Assembly: GCA_003184365.1 (NCBI GenBank)
Contig: NKYR01000064.1
Coordinates: forward strand, 62,001-126,000
Source: Evernia prunastri
Lineage: Eukaryota; Ascomycota; Lecanoromycetes; Lecanorales; Parmeliaceae
Direction of reading: 5' to 3'
DNA length: 64,000 bases
The notes under the pieces are model-generated. The model saw nothing but the letters and a program-made list of their open reading frames with translations, made no database searches and was not told where the DNA came from. Both the position numbers and the translations under genes were made by a program. Positions within the stretch are counted from its first letter, which is position 1; every line of letters starts with the position of its first letter. This document shows positions 55,229 to 64,000 of the stretch, piece after piece.

Positions 55229-55699
55229 ATGAGCAACGGTCCCCTTCCCACCCGCCTTGTCTTCCTCTCCGACCTCCCTACTCAAGCTCATGGTACTAAA
55301 GTTCGCTTCCTGGGATGTGTAACGCGATACGCGGTCTCCACCGGTGTTGTAGAGCTACAGCATGCCTACCCTCCCCCACCGCATACACCCATTATCGCTT
55401 TGGTTGATGTCAATGTGATCTTGGAAAGCTTGAAAAGAGAAGACACGCAAGTGGGGGCTTGGGTTAATGTTATGGGCTACGTCGAAGAGGTACTGAAGGA
55501 TGGGAAAAGAGCGCAAGCGCAAGAGCAGGGGAAGGCGGCATTCACGAAGATAAAGGGAGGCGAAGGGCCAAGAGTGGTCAGAGTGAGGGTACGGGCGATT
55601 ATGCTGTGGAGCGCTGGGGGAGTGAAGGTCGGGGAGTATGAGGGGATTTTGGAGAAGAGATTGAAGCTGGAGAAGGGACATCGAGAGGTTGGTATTTAA
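55229..55699 (+). CDS. TEN1: CST telomere-capping complex subunit Ten1
   Basis: Single exon, 156 aa, ATG at 55229. Small OB-fold protein that with Stn1 (and Cdc13/Ctc1) protects telomere ends and helps fill in the C strand. The first strands read PTRLVFLSDLPTQAHGTKVR followed by FLGCVTRYAVSTGVVELQHAYPP. Next come ALVDVNVILESLKREDTQVGAWVNVMGYV and, after a charged insert, VVRVRVRAIMLWSAGGVKVG. The C-terminus EGILEKRLKLEKG is helical. The pattern matches fungal Ten1 from memory; length is right. Its neighbour SNF7 is unrelated in function. Confidence 0.82.
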   Translation: MSNGPLPTRLVFLSDLPTQAHGTKVRFLGCVTRYAVSTGVVELQHAYPPPPHTPIIALVDVNVILESLKREDTQVGAWVNVMGYVEEVLKDGKRAQAQEQGKAAFTKIKGGEGPRVVRVRVRAIMLWSAGGVKVGEYEGILEKRLKLEKGHREVGI

Positions 55700-56307
55700 G
55701 GAGCCAAGCAATATATGTGATTAGAAGTCCTGAGGTGGCTCTTCGGGAGGCCGGTGTTTTGGATGAATTGTGAAGTCAGGACCGAGTGCCTCCACTGATC
55801 TATTGGGACGGCTGCTTCCCCCTCAAAGCCTATCGATGTTAAGGTTTCTCTTGAGATCTAAGTATGCATTCGACAGAGCTTGGGGCATTGCAACAACAGA
55901 ACACAGATCATTCGTGATGCATTACAGATAGTACTCTGCGTACCCTCAAATGGGTTTGGAGTCAATATACAACTGAAAGACCATCCTTTTCTTTCGTTAA
56001 TCACTAATGCCTTCGAGAGCAATCTCGCTGTCCACCGAACCAGATATCTCGAGGAGTCCATGCCATGGCTCCTTGAAGTAGTTGTCAAATAACATACATC
56101 TATACAAACGCCATGGTGCCAGAGAATGGTAGTCGTAAGTCTTGATATTCACCTATCACCGGCTGCACCTCATGTACAGTCGACAAATCAGTCATTGACA
56201 TAGAAAAGCCTTGTGGTTGGCTTTAAGCGTCTCAAGCATCATTTTCTTAGCTGCCACGGATCTCATTGTCCAACTTGTCCTCTAGCCCACGACTCGATGT
56301 TGAAACA
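55700..56307. other. Spacer between TEN1 and ATFA 3' ends
   Basis: No gene supported. A 70-codon plus-strand ORF at 55880-56092 has no recognised motif. Confidence 0.45.
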
Positions 56308-58343
56308 CTACCTTCTCTGTCCAGCCATTACCTGCTGCCCATTTGGCATGCCCATGCCGTAAGGATGTGCGTGAGCATTGAAATCCTGCTGTTGTTGGAA
56401 GTAGCCACCAAGGCCCTGGCTTTGGGATATCGGACAATCTTTATGTTGCAAAAGTAGAGTTTTGAGTGTCATAATCTCCTCACGTAGGGTGGACACCTGC
56501 GCGGAAAGCGAGTCATTCTCGCTGCTGAAGATCTCAACTTTGGCTTGCAGATTGGCAAGCCATTGCTTCTTGCGCTGTCTGCACTTTAATGCTGCCACCC
56601 TATGATAATTGTTAGATTGTTGGAACCGCGGAACAATACAGCACAACGTACCTATTTCTTTCGAGAAAGTTTTTCCGCTTTTCTTCATCAGTCATCTTCT
56701 TTCCATCCGGGTGGTATTGCTCTTCTTTGATGTTCGGTTGCTCTTCTTCCGAATCCATCCCATCAATATCCATCATTGTGGTGTTGTTATTAGTCTTCTT
56801 CTGTTTCTTGGCAGACGGCTGCTTTGGTGGAGTATCATCTGCTTTTCGTCTCCCGTTGCTGGGTGGGGCATTTGCACCACCGCCGGCGCGTTTGCCCCGA
56901 TTTCTCGTAGTAGGTTTGGTTTGGTCGCCGCTGTCAGAGACATCCGCACTCATCTCACTCTGGCCTCCTATTGAGCCATTGCCATTACGTGCTGCCTTGG
57001 ACATGTTTGGTGACGTTTCGTGGGATCGATTGCTTGCTATGTTGTTGTTTGTGCTGGGAACCGCATACTGATGGTTAGCTTGCGCGCCGTTGCCAGCTTG
57101 AGCGAGTAAGAATAAGCCGTTGGCGGCGTCATTGTCATGCTGGCCGAAGGTGGGCTGTTGGGGCTGTTGCTGTAGTGATGGATCCATAGGTGCGACAGGT
57201 GCGCGCTGGTCTTCTGCTTGTGTGTTTGCGCCGTTCATATGGTTGCCTTTTCGCGCAGCAGCAGCACTCATAGCCGTTCGGTGGAAATCGAGGGTATTTG
57301 GGGTCGCACCACCATTGGCGAGCTGCTGGAATAAAGCTTGTGAGTTCGGACTGGGTGCAGGGAACATGGACCCTCCGCCGCCAGGTGTAAGGCCGGTACG
57401 AAGTGAGGATTCGTTAGGCGTCACGCCCGAAGGAAAACTTCCTCTTAACGACGGGTCAAAATAATCATTTGGCGCTGCGCCAACCGGTCCGCCGAGCATA
57501 GCAGGACTCAACGGTCCCGATCTTAACGAGCCTGGCCAGTTATATCCACCTGCAGACGGACCGTCTCCTCCCAGCGGCGCTGGTGATGTTAATGCAGCAA
57601 CAGGTGGCAACAATGACTTGTTGGCGGGAAGGTCTGAGGATGGATTGCCAAACGACTGTTCAAAGGGATTGGGTTCACGAGAGAAGTGACTGTTGGTATG
57701 GCCTCCTGAAAAATAATCGACGCCTTCCTCTGGGTTCTGCGGTGCTGGTGCTGGTGCAGGTCGGGGTGGTGGAGCCAGTGGTTGTGCCGTCTCAGCATTG
57801 GATGTGGACTTGACGTCTTTGTTTTCGGTCTGATCAGGAGGCTCTTTAACGGTTGGAGGAGGATCTGATGGAAGGTGAGCGAGATTTGGCGACGATAGGG
57901 GTAGACGACGAGGGTGCATTGATGGAGATTAGGTGGACATACCCGATCGCGGCGGCGTAATCTTGACCGACGAATGTGGATTTGAATCTGTATGTGACGT
58001 ATCTGTGCATGATAGATATTAGTCATGTGATGTCCATGATGCTTGGGATATTTCGGACTCGATGATGGATCTTTATGATGATGGACAATGAACGGGGTAT
58101 GTATTGGTTGAGCAAGCGCGTGGTACGAGCAGGGCAGGGCAGGCTGTGGAGAGGGAGGGAGTGATGGGCAAAGGCAAAGGAATGGCAATGGTGTATGTGT
58201 TTTGTTTTGTTATATTTTGTTTTGTATTGCGACGAACCTTCGAGTTTGATGACGCCCTTGTTGCTATCCATGGGCGAATGAGTGTTTGTGGCGGGGCGTG
58301 GCATATGTTTTTGGGAGTTCCTTTGAGCGACGGCCACTGACAT
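56308..58343 (-). CDS. atfA: ATF/CREB-type bZIP stress regulator (AtfA/Atf1)
   Basis: Nuclear factor downstream of the Hog1/Sty1 stress MAP kinase in other fungi. Four exons: 58343-58238, 57987-57943, 57864-56652 and 56599-56308 (1656 nt, 551 aa); introns of 250, 78 and 52 nt, phases consistent. The start MSVAVAQRNSQK and the joined text VKITPPRSDPPPTVKEPPDQ are read across the first two introns. The Atf1-type N-terminal motif is VDYFSGGHTNSHFSREPNPF. The middle is Ser/Pro/Asn-rich with several SP/TP sites. The bZIP covers about residues 440-505: basic region NFLERNRVAALKCRQRKKQW (intron 3 inside it) and a leucine-type zipper (LQAKVEIFSSENDSL, LREEIMTLKTLL). The 250-nt first intron is the least sure element. 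Confidence 0.9.
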
Positions 58344-59268
58344 GTTCTGGCGTTTGGCGATGATGACGAAACCGCGAAGAAAGTGCTTTGCCAATGCTTG
58401 TCAACCTAATGCTTTGCCAAGGCCAAGAAGACCCTTGTTCTTCCGGGCTGAAGGGGCGAAGGGAAGGGGAGCCCGGGGATTGCAAATTGCAGTTAAAAGG
58501 AGGACGGATCTGCAGAGTAATAATGGACTTATTGATTATTCAGAGAAATAATCGTGAGAGTTTATAGATAAATAGGTAGATCAATCAATAATTGATAACT
58601 TGATATATAAATAAAATCAAATACATAGGGCCTTTATGCATTTAAATGGTTTGAGGGTAGGGTATTATTATTATTGTGTATTGCTTTGACTGCGTGTTGA
58701 GTGAGTGAGTGAGTGCTTTGCTTGACAGATTCTCATGGGTTCGCAAGATGACGTTGCACTTTGCATGAAGCAAAATGACGAAGATTTCAAATTGAAAATG
58801 CGAAAGAAGGGAAAAAATTTCACGGGGGGGCACCATTATTCTAACTAATCTTCAATGCTAAAATCCTACCCTATCTCATTCCGGGACTAGCTCTCTTCAT
58901 CGTACATCTCAGGCTTTCAGCTCCGAGGCTTTCTCCTATGCACGTGATATAGGTGGGGGGGATACCCAATCACATTTCTTTGCTTCATCCACTACACACT
59001 CGTCTCCAATGTCCGTGTACTGTGCTCTACTCGCATTATTCCCTTATTCCCTTCATCCTTCCCTCCATCAACATCAATCTATGGATGATCAATTCACAAT
59101 TTTGATACGAGGTAACAAATATAAAGTAGTATTCATCATTACAAGGTTCTAGGTATGACTGATTACTTGAGAAGATAACACTTACTCATTCTCCCCCCAC
59201 TTCCCATCTTTTCCCCAACTGCCCCCTCTCTCTTTTCTCTCTCTCAAGAGTAGCCTAGTTTCGGCGGT
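58344..59268. other. AtfA upstream region and 3' flank of next gene
   Basis: No gene supported. AT-rich at 58515-58680 and carries a GAGT repeat (58699-58715) and a pyrimidine-rich stretch at 59190-59240. Confidence 0.5.
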
Positions 59269-60354
59269 TCAAGGCTGTCGGGGCCTGAGATCAAGGCTTC
59301 TCTCCTTCAATATCCCGGCCATAGACATGCCTGGATTCTCCTGCAGTAATCTCAAACGCATCCGACGGAAGTCCTCCAGGAACTGGCTTAGCTCCGCCCT
59401 CACAGCCCTGATGCCAGATGGGCGGAAAGGGCGTGTCGCCTTTTGTATCAAAGTTTGAAGGTTGTTTCGCAACATTATTTCAATGTCGCCCTCTTCGTCT
59501 CCGAGGAACGTCCCGGCGTCGTTCATGGTCTTTCCTGATTCTGTCAGTTCAAGAACCATCTCGAGCACCCTGTCTTCCTCTTCTGGCGCCTCGCTGAAAA
59601 TGCTCGAATTCGAATCACTTCTGCCGTTTCTGCGTGCCTTGAGGGCTTGCTGGACTATTTCTCTCAACGTGTTTTCTTGTATGCGAAGCTGTATCGTCGT
59701 CAACTGATAGCGTTGAGGGTTTTCAACTTCCTCGTTGCACTTGGCACAACGGGCATCACGCTCCAAGTCTAGATCCACTGTGTCAACATCATCGCAGAGA
59801 GACTCTTCGTCGTCAGTGTCTTCGAAGTCAGTGGCGTAAAGTGCTTCATGAGTTCTCAGTACTGTGAGAGCAATATAATTGCCATTGTCGTTTTCACAAA
59901 GCGTGTCTTGGTTGTTATCGTCGACGGAGTCAGCAGTGCCAAGGCCCCTGTCTCTGGGGCGATCCGCTTCGTCACCAATTCGAATTCGGCTCTGGAGGTA
60001 CCTCTCCTCTTCATGCTCAACATAGCTGGATGTGTGGTTCTCAGTGTAGCCCGTCTCAGCCTCTTCGGCTTTTGTGGCTTCCGAAATTGTATCTGCGTCT
60101 GTATTTCCAATGCCAGGAGCTGCATGTACGCTCATACATGCATCTGAGCTAGGTCTTTTGCGTCGAAGAGTTCTTATAGTGGCACTTTTTGGGGTTGGAG
60201 GAGGAACGCTGGGGACGACCACCTGGACCTTGTGAGCTGGTCCCGCACGGTACGCAATATTTGCTGCCCGATGCGCCACAAGGACTTGGTTGAGGTACGG
60301 TAGATCAACGTCACTTCTAATCATGACCAGGCCGGATTTGAACCCTGAAAGCAT
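59269..60354 (-). CDS. Acidic hypothetical protein
   Basis: Single open frame of 361 aa, ATG at 60354, stop at 59269. The N-terminus (MLSGFKSGLVMIRSDVDLPY, LNQVLVAHRAANIAYRAGPA) looks folded. It is followed by a basic patch (RTLRRKRPSS), a long acidic stretch with many Asp and Glu (FEDTDDEESLCDDVDTVDLDLERD), a CxxC pair (CAKC, about 204) and a helical C-terminal half (IQLRIQENTLREIVQQALKARR, EMVLELTESGKTM, LSQFLEDFRRMRLRLLQENP). No membrane segment or signal peptide. I recognise no family. It is transcribed toward the AtfA promoter. Confidence 0.6.
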   Translation of the reverse strand: MLSGFKSGLVMIRSDVDLPYLNQVLVAHRAANIAYRAGPAHKVQVVVPSVPPPTPKSATIRTLRRKRPSSDACMSVHAAPGIGNTDADTISEATKAEEAETGYTENHTSSYVEHEEERYLQSRIRIGDEADRPRDRGLGTADSVDDNNQDTLCENDNGNYIALTVLRTHEALYATDFEDTDDEESLCDDVDTVDLDLERDARCAKCNEEVENPQRYQLTTIQLRIQENTLREIVQQALKARRNGRSDSNSSIFSEAPEEEDRVLEMVLELTESGKTMNDAGTFLGDEEGDIEIMLRNNLQTLIQKATRPFRPSGIRAVRAELSQFLEDFRRMRLRLLQENPGMSMAGILKERSLDLRPRQP

Positions 60355-60886
60355 GTCGAAGACGAAAGATTTGATATGAATGGTGGTGGGCTTTGGTCTG
60401 ATGGAAATGCGTTGTGTGTCTTCTTGCTCAAGTCCTATTTATCTTGGAGTTGTCTCCATACCTGTAGAATGACCCCTGTCTCTCATTGTCACCTGGACTG
60501 GGATCTCAGATCGTCCTTGTGCTGTTGGTTTGTGGTTTCCTCTCTCCGGTATGCAGATAATGACATTGTGTCTCGAACAAAGACGCCATCAGTGTCCTCC
60601 AAACAAAGGCTTTCAAGTAAAACAACCAACGAAAAGTAATACGCGAGTGCCTAGCAAGTGGCATGAACATTGCGTTAGAAGGAGTAGCTCCTTCGCGGCT
60701 ATTTAGGTTTGTGGTGGACTTGATGTCAAAGTTGATCATTGAGAAGACACAGCTGGGTCAGTGGTTTGTGAATTACTAATATACTAGTAGTATTGCTTAA
60801 GCCCATAAATTGCCTGAGTGGATAGATACAAGTACCGCTATGAGCTTCAGATGTCAACACGTCGCATTCTGTCTCACCAGCAAACT
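60355..60886. other. Spacer between the acidic hypothetical and the MGC gene
   Basis: No gene supported; promoter of the gene at 59269-60354 and 3' flank of the MGC gene. Confidence 0.5.
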
Positions 60887-61380
60887 TTATTCCCATGGCG
60901 TTTCTTCTTCGTACACCTCCCACCTGGAAACTCAGGAGTCAGCAATGCGTTATTCGAGATAAAGTGATTGGGTTTTGGGAATGGGGCATTGCTCCAAAAT
61001 GTGCACTTACGAATGTCTCGTTGGGTGATTATTCGGGTTCCACTAGACAACAATTTCGGAGTCAGTCTTGCTTACTTGAGGGGACATGGCGAGCCTTCTT
61101 TAAACATGTCTAGAGAGTGAGAGCTCCCAAGACATACATCAAGGCTCAACTTTTGGTTCAAACGAAAAGAGGAAATACGTACTTTGGACCGCAAGTTGCT
61201 CCGCCTCGTCGCCGTGCAACCTTTGCTGCATTTCTGCTGGAACCTCCTGTTTAACGACGTGCAATTATCGCAGTCGTGCGGCATTTGCCCAGGAGGCACC
61301 TGTGGATATTTGGGCCCATGGCGGAAGGATCCGCCGCCGTCGAAACGGCTGTTGCTCGGACGGGAAGGGACGCAGCCCAT
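60887..61380 (-). CDS. Small MGC-start protein (predicted lipid-modified), 88 aa
   Basis: Three exons, 61380-61183, 61042-61011 and 60923-60887 (267 nt). Introns are 140 nt (gtacgt...tctag) and 87 nt (gtaagt...ccag), and the phases fit. The N-terminus MGCVPSRPSNSRFDGGG matches the MGxxxS N-myristoylation rule with a Cys at position 3 for palmitoylation, so membrane attachment is likely. The body has a Gly/His/Pro segment (RHGPKYPQVPPGQMP), CDNC and KCSKGC pairs that could bind zinc, and a C-terminus SWEVYEEETPWE obtained only after both introns are removed. I know no family. The upstream 70 bases are A/C-rich like other leaders here. Its first intron resembles the last trehalase intron. Confidence 0.6.
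61043..61182 (-). other. Introner-like intron (copy B, first intron of the MGC gene)
   Basis: 140-nt GT-AG intron, similar in sequence and order of blocks to the trehalase intron at 26715-26861. See the matching finding. Confidence 0.6.
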
Positions 61381-62794
61381 GTTGAAAGATCTGCTGTGGG
61401 GAACGTGTGCTTTGGTGTTTTCGTTTCACCAATTTGGGGTGCTCAGAAGGTAGAGATGGGGAAAAAGCCCGGAGGGAAGATAGAGAGAGAGATGAGGGAG
61501 AGGGTAAGAGAACAAAGCATAGAGCTTCTGACCTAGCTGAATGAATCCACGTCCTTCCATACTTGCGGCAGAAATGCCTTTGTCCCGAAGTCCTTTGGAG
61601 ACGGTGTTAGCTTTGTCTAGGATCTCCCTGTCTCATAATCGGTAACGATCGGTGCACAAAGGAGGCCTCCAAGTCTTTTGTTCTTCGTAACAAAGTTGCT
61701 GGTGCGTCGCGAAATTGCGGTGCTAGGAGCCAGATTGGGACACACGACCCCCTCACATCGCCAGAAGCTTCCCAAAACTACCAGACTCGAAAAGTGAAAA
61801 AGAATCCAGCTTTGAGAACACACAACCTACATACTTACCGACCCACCACCATGCTCATCTCCTCGTCCCACTTCTCCACCAACCCCCAATCCCTCCTCAC
61901 GAACTACTCCTCCGTCCCCATACTCCTAAACCCCAACCCTACACAGGTCCATCCGGTGCAGCCGACCCCTTCCAGGCCCCCCTCAAACGCGACGTTCTCA
62001 TCAACGCGCAATACAGCTTCAACAACGCCCTGTCGACGCGCTCCCGCAACCTCAACCGCACCCCGCTCCTCAGCCAACAGCTCGACGTGAGCAACGTCGG
62101 TTTTCAGCAAGGCGTATTACGGCTTCGATCGTGGCGAAGGGCGGCGATGCGGCGTTTGGAGTGCGTGGTACTGGTGGGGCGTGCGAACACGACGGAGAGG
62201 CGGGTGGGGTGTCGTACGTAGGATGGATGCGTATCCGTCTGTAGGGTGTTTTGGTTGTGGAGGCCTGGGGTCGATCCGGAGAATCCGTAGATGGTGTTTG
62301 GAGGCGGTGGGTTCTGTGCGCGTGCTTTTCCGGCGGGCTGTGACTTAGCATGTGTGAGTGTGAGAGAGCAAGGGTCTATCAAAGCGGTGATGGGTGAGAT
62401 CTACGGTGTGTTTCAGGGGGTCTCGGAGAGACAAAGCGAGTCAGGTGACGAGTGTAGTGGCAGGCGGATCTGTCCCACCCTTAGGGTGTACGGCCCTTTG
62501 TCAACCAATTTAGCATCAATCTGTTCATTGATGAGTGAATGCGACATTCTTTGTCCGAAGCGTCAATGCTCTTGAAGCGAGATTAGCTTTCTCAATTCAA
62601 GCACAATGAACGCTTTATATAGCACTCCGCCTTCCTTGATATAAATCCTTACTAGACCAAGAGCTACTTATCAAGTCGCTCTCCTCGATTCCTCTTCTCG
62701 TTAGCATTACCGTCATTATACAACCCTTTCCTATCCTCCAAATTCGCCTAAAGATTATTGCCTTCCACTCAGAAGACTACTCACCCCGTCCACC
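61381..62794. other. Spacer, possible unresolved coding remnants around 61850-62290
   Basis: The plus strand from 61850 carries a proline-rich ORF starting MLISSSHFSTNPQS. In another frame lies a protein-like stretch (DPFQAPLKRDVLINAQYSFN, ALSTRSRNLNRTPLLSQQLD, near 61965-62085) ending before a GTGAGC donor-like site. I could not join these into a complete gene; it may be a split, frameshifted or missed gene. The remaining DNA holds a purine-rich stretch (61480-61510) and the promoter of the 62795 gene. Confidence 0.3.
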
Positions 62795-63109
62795 ATGACC
62801 ATGACAACCCAAAACCGAGCCGCCCTTATCCTATCGAGCCTCAAGAAGACCATCATTGAAGTGTCCCAAAGTTACCGCCACCGAGGATCTGGCTACTACG
62901 ATTCGCCTCCTGTCGAGGACAAAACACCTTTGGTTCAAGACCTGGAAGAGATGATTGTCTCGCCACTGACGACGAAGGATGAAAAGGCTGTGCTGATAGA
63001 TACCTTGATGGTGGTTAGAGTTTTGCAGATGTTGAAGGAGGAGGAATTGGCTGATAGGTTGAAGGGGGTTTTTGAAAGGGGCGACAAGGAAAATAAACGG
63101 AGGAGGTAG
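62795..63109 (+). CDS. Small helical hypothetical protein, 104 aa
   Basis: Single open frame from ATG at 62795 (good context, CACCATGAC) to TAG at 63107-63109. Mostly helical by composition (ALILSSLKKTIIEVSQSYRH, LVQDLEEMIVSPLTTKDEKA, VLIDTLMVVRVLQMLKEEEL) with a very basic C-terminus (KENKRRR) that could be a nuclear signal. No membrane segment. No family recognised. A short C/T-rich leader precedes the start. Confidence 0.55.
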   Translation: MTMTTQNRAALILSSLKKTIIEVSQSYRHRGSGYYDSPPVEDKTPLVQDLEEMIVSPLTTKDEKAVLIDTLMVVRVLQMLKEEELADRLKGVFERGDKENKRRR

Positions 63110-63538
63110 TTGGATTGGAGCACCTTCTGTCTGGTGTTCTCGATTGAGCCCTTTTGTCTTAAAAAAATGGAAAATGATTTGGTCCTTTTCTCTAGATTGG
63201 GAACAACAGATCTGTATTGAATGCAGTGTGTCACGTTACCGGAGGTCTGGCTGTTGTCCATTGGTGTGTCGCTCCGAACCCACTTGTAGCTGACTGGCTT
63301 TGGTTCACCGGTATGAATTGTAAGACACAAACATCAATCAAGTCGACAACAACTGACCATGAAGCTCGGTCTCAATGCATAAAAGGGGAAAAGACTGCTT
63401 TCACGTTGCATAGACCAGCAAACACAATTCAGCAGGCATCAACCCAGACCAAGATCGCTAAATAGCTCTCCAAAGCTACGATACCACCACAGCTCCCTGA
63501 GTGAACGACTTACAATCCAGCAATATCAAATAAGGAGC
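63110..63538. other. Spacer before the right-edge gene
   Basis: No gene supported; presumed 3' flank of the 104-aa gene and promoter of the edge gene. Confidence 0.45.
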
Positions 63539-64000
63539 ATGGAAACTCTCACGCAGAAGTCTCACAGAAGAGGAAATGCTCATTGCGCTATCGCGATGTT
63601 GAAAGTGGCCATTATCAAAGCTTGCCATGAAAAAATGTGGAGGGGGGGCACTTTCTCAGGGATCAAATATCCCTCTTCAGACGTGGACATCGATCTAGAG
63701 CGCCTTGAGGAGTCCGTGCGGAGCACACCAGCTGAAAAGGCGATTTACCAGGACACACGTCGGAGGGTTGCCCAAGTGCGTGCATATCTGGAGGGTCGTC
63801 CAACAGACTTGTCTAGCGTTGATGATCTGGGCTGGGTACAGACGTTGAAGAATGTGTTCGAGAGCCAAACCGGACAAGGCAAAGAAGCGGGAAAGGCGTC
63901 GACTGCGCAGAAGGGTGAGCCTAGCGCGAAGCCGGCATTGATGGAAAAGGTTGATGATGATGGCTTCATCAGGCAGAAGGTATACGGTGGCTCGGGTGGC
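63539..64000 (+). CDS. Hypothetical protein, 3' end outside window
   Basis: An open frame of 154 codons from ATG at 63539 runs off the right edge without a stop. It begins METLTQKSHRRGNAHCAIAM, then helical charged text (DIDLERLEESVRSTPAEKAI, DTRRRVAQVRAYLEGR, DLGWVQTLKNVFESQ) and a Lys/Ala/Gly-rich linker (GKEAGKASTAQKGEPSAKPA). The length of stop-free frame and the charged-residue pattern favour coding. No family recognised. Further exons may lie outside the window. Confidence 0.5.
   Translation, partial: METLTQKSHRRGNAHCAIAMLKVAIIKACHEKMWRGGTFSGIKYPSSDVDIDLERLEESVRSTPAEKAIYQDTRRRVAQVRAYLEGRPTDLSSVDDLGWVQTLKNVFESQTGQGKEAGKASTAQKGEPSAKPALMEKVDDDGFIRQKVYGGSGG

Overview
The window looks like nuclear DNA from a filamentous ascomycete, most likely a Dothideomycete. 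The class is an inference. What is seen directly: many short GT-AG introns (mostly 45-110 nt) with CTRAC-like branch sites, about 50% GC, no operons, long repeat-rich spacers, and proteins typical of filamentous fungi. Such proteins include an FHA-forkhead Fhl1, an AtfA-type bZIP, a GT69 mannosyltransferase, a neutral trehalase and a Ten1. Gene density is low, about 20 intact genes in 64 kb.

Layout. 1-18.6 kb: a C2H2 regulator running off the left edge (-), Cog5 (-), an SDR oxidoreductase (+), a multi-pass membrane protein (-), a divergent protein kinase (+), a small three-exon gene (+) and a second C2H2 regulator (-). 18.6-23.7 kb: a 5-kb spacer full of short tandem repeats and a minisatellite. 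23.7-43.6 kb: an aspartic-protease-like membrane protein whose first catalytic Asp is missing, neutral trehalase, a small membrane protein, alpha-COP, a tRNA-like Pol III unit, a disordered protein, a GT69 enzyme and a kelch membrane protein. 43.6-50 kb: a decaying stretch with an SDR pseudogene, an intact DsbA/FrnE-like protein, and a C2H2 reading frame broken by two TAG stops. 50-64 kb: Fhl1, Snf7/Vps32, Ten1, AtfA, an acidic hypothetical, an 88-aa MGC protein, a 104-aa hypothetical and a partial ORF at the right edge.

The intact genes are mainly housekeeping. Membrane traffic is covered by Cog5, alpha-COP and Snf7, telomere capping by Ten1, ribosome-biogenesis transcription by Fhl1, and stress and carbohydrate metabolism by AtfA, trehalase and GT69. 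They do not form one pathway.

The most unusual signal is a pair of introns 34 kb apart. They are the last intron of the trehalase gene and the first intron of the MGC gene. They resemble each other over nearly their full length (147 and 140 nt) while the flanking exons are unrelated, which is the signature of introner-like elements. All splice models were built by eye from GT/AG sites, reading-frame phase and expected protein motifs, and need RNA-seq confirmation.
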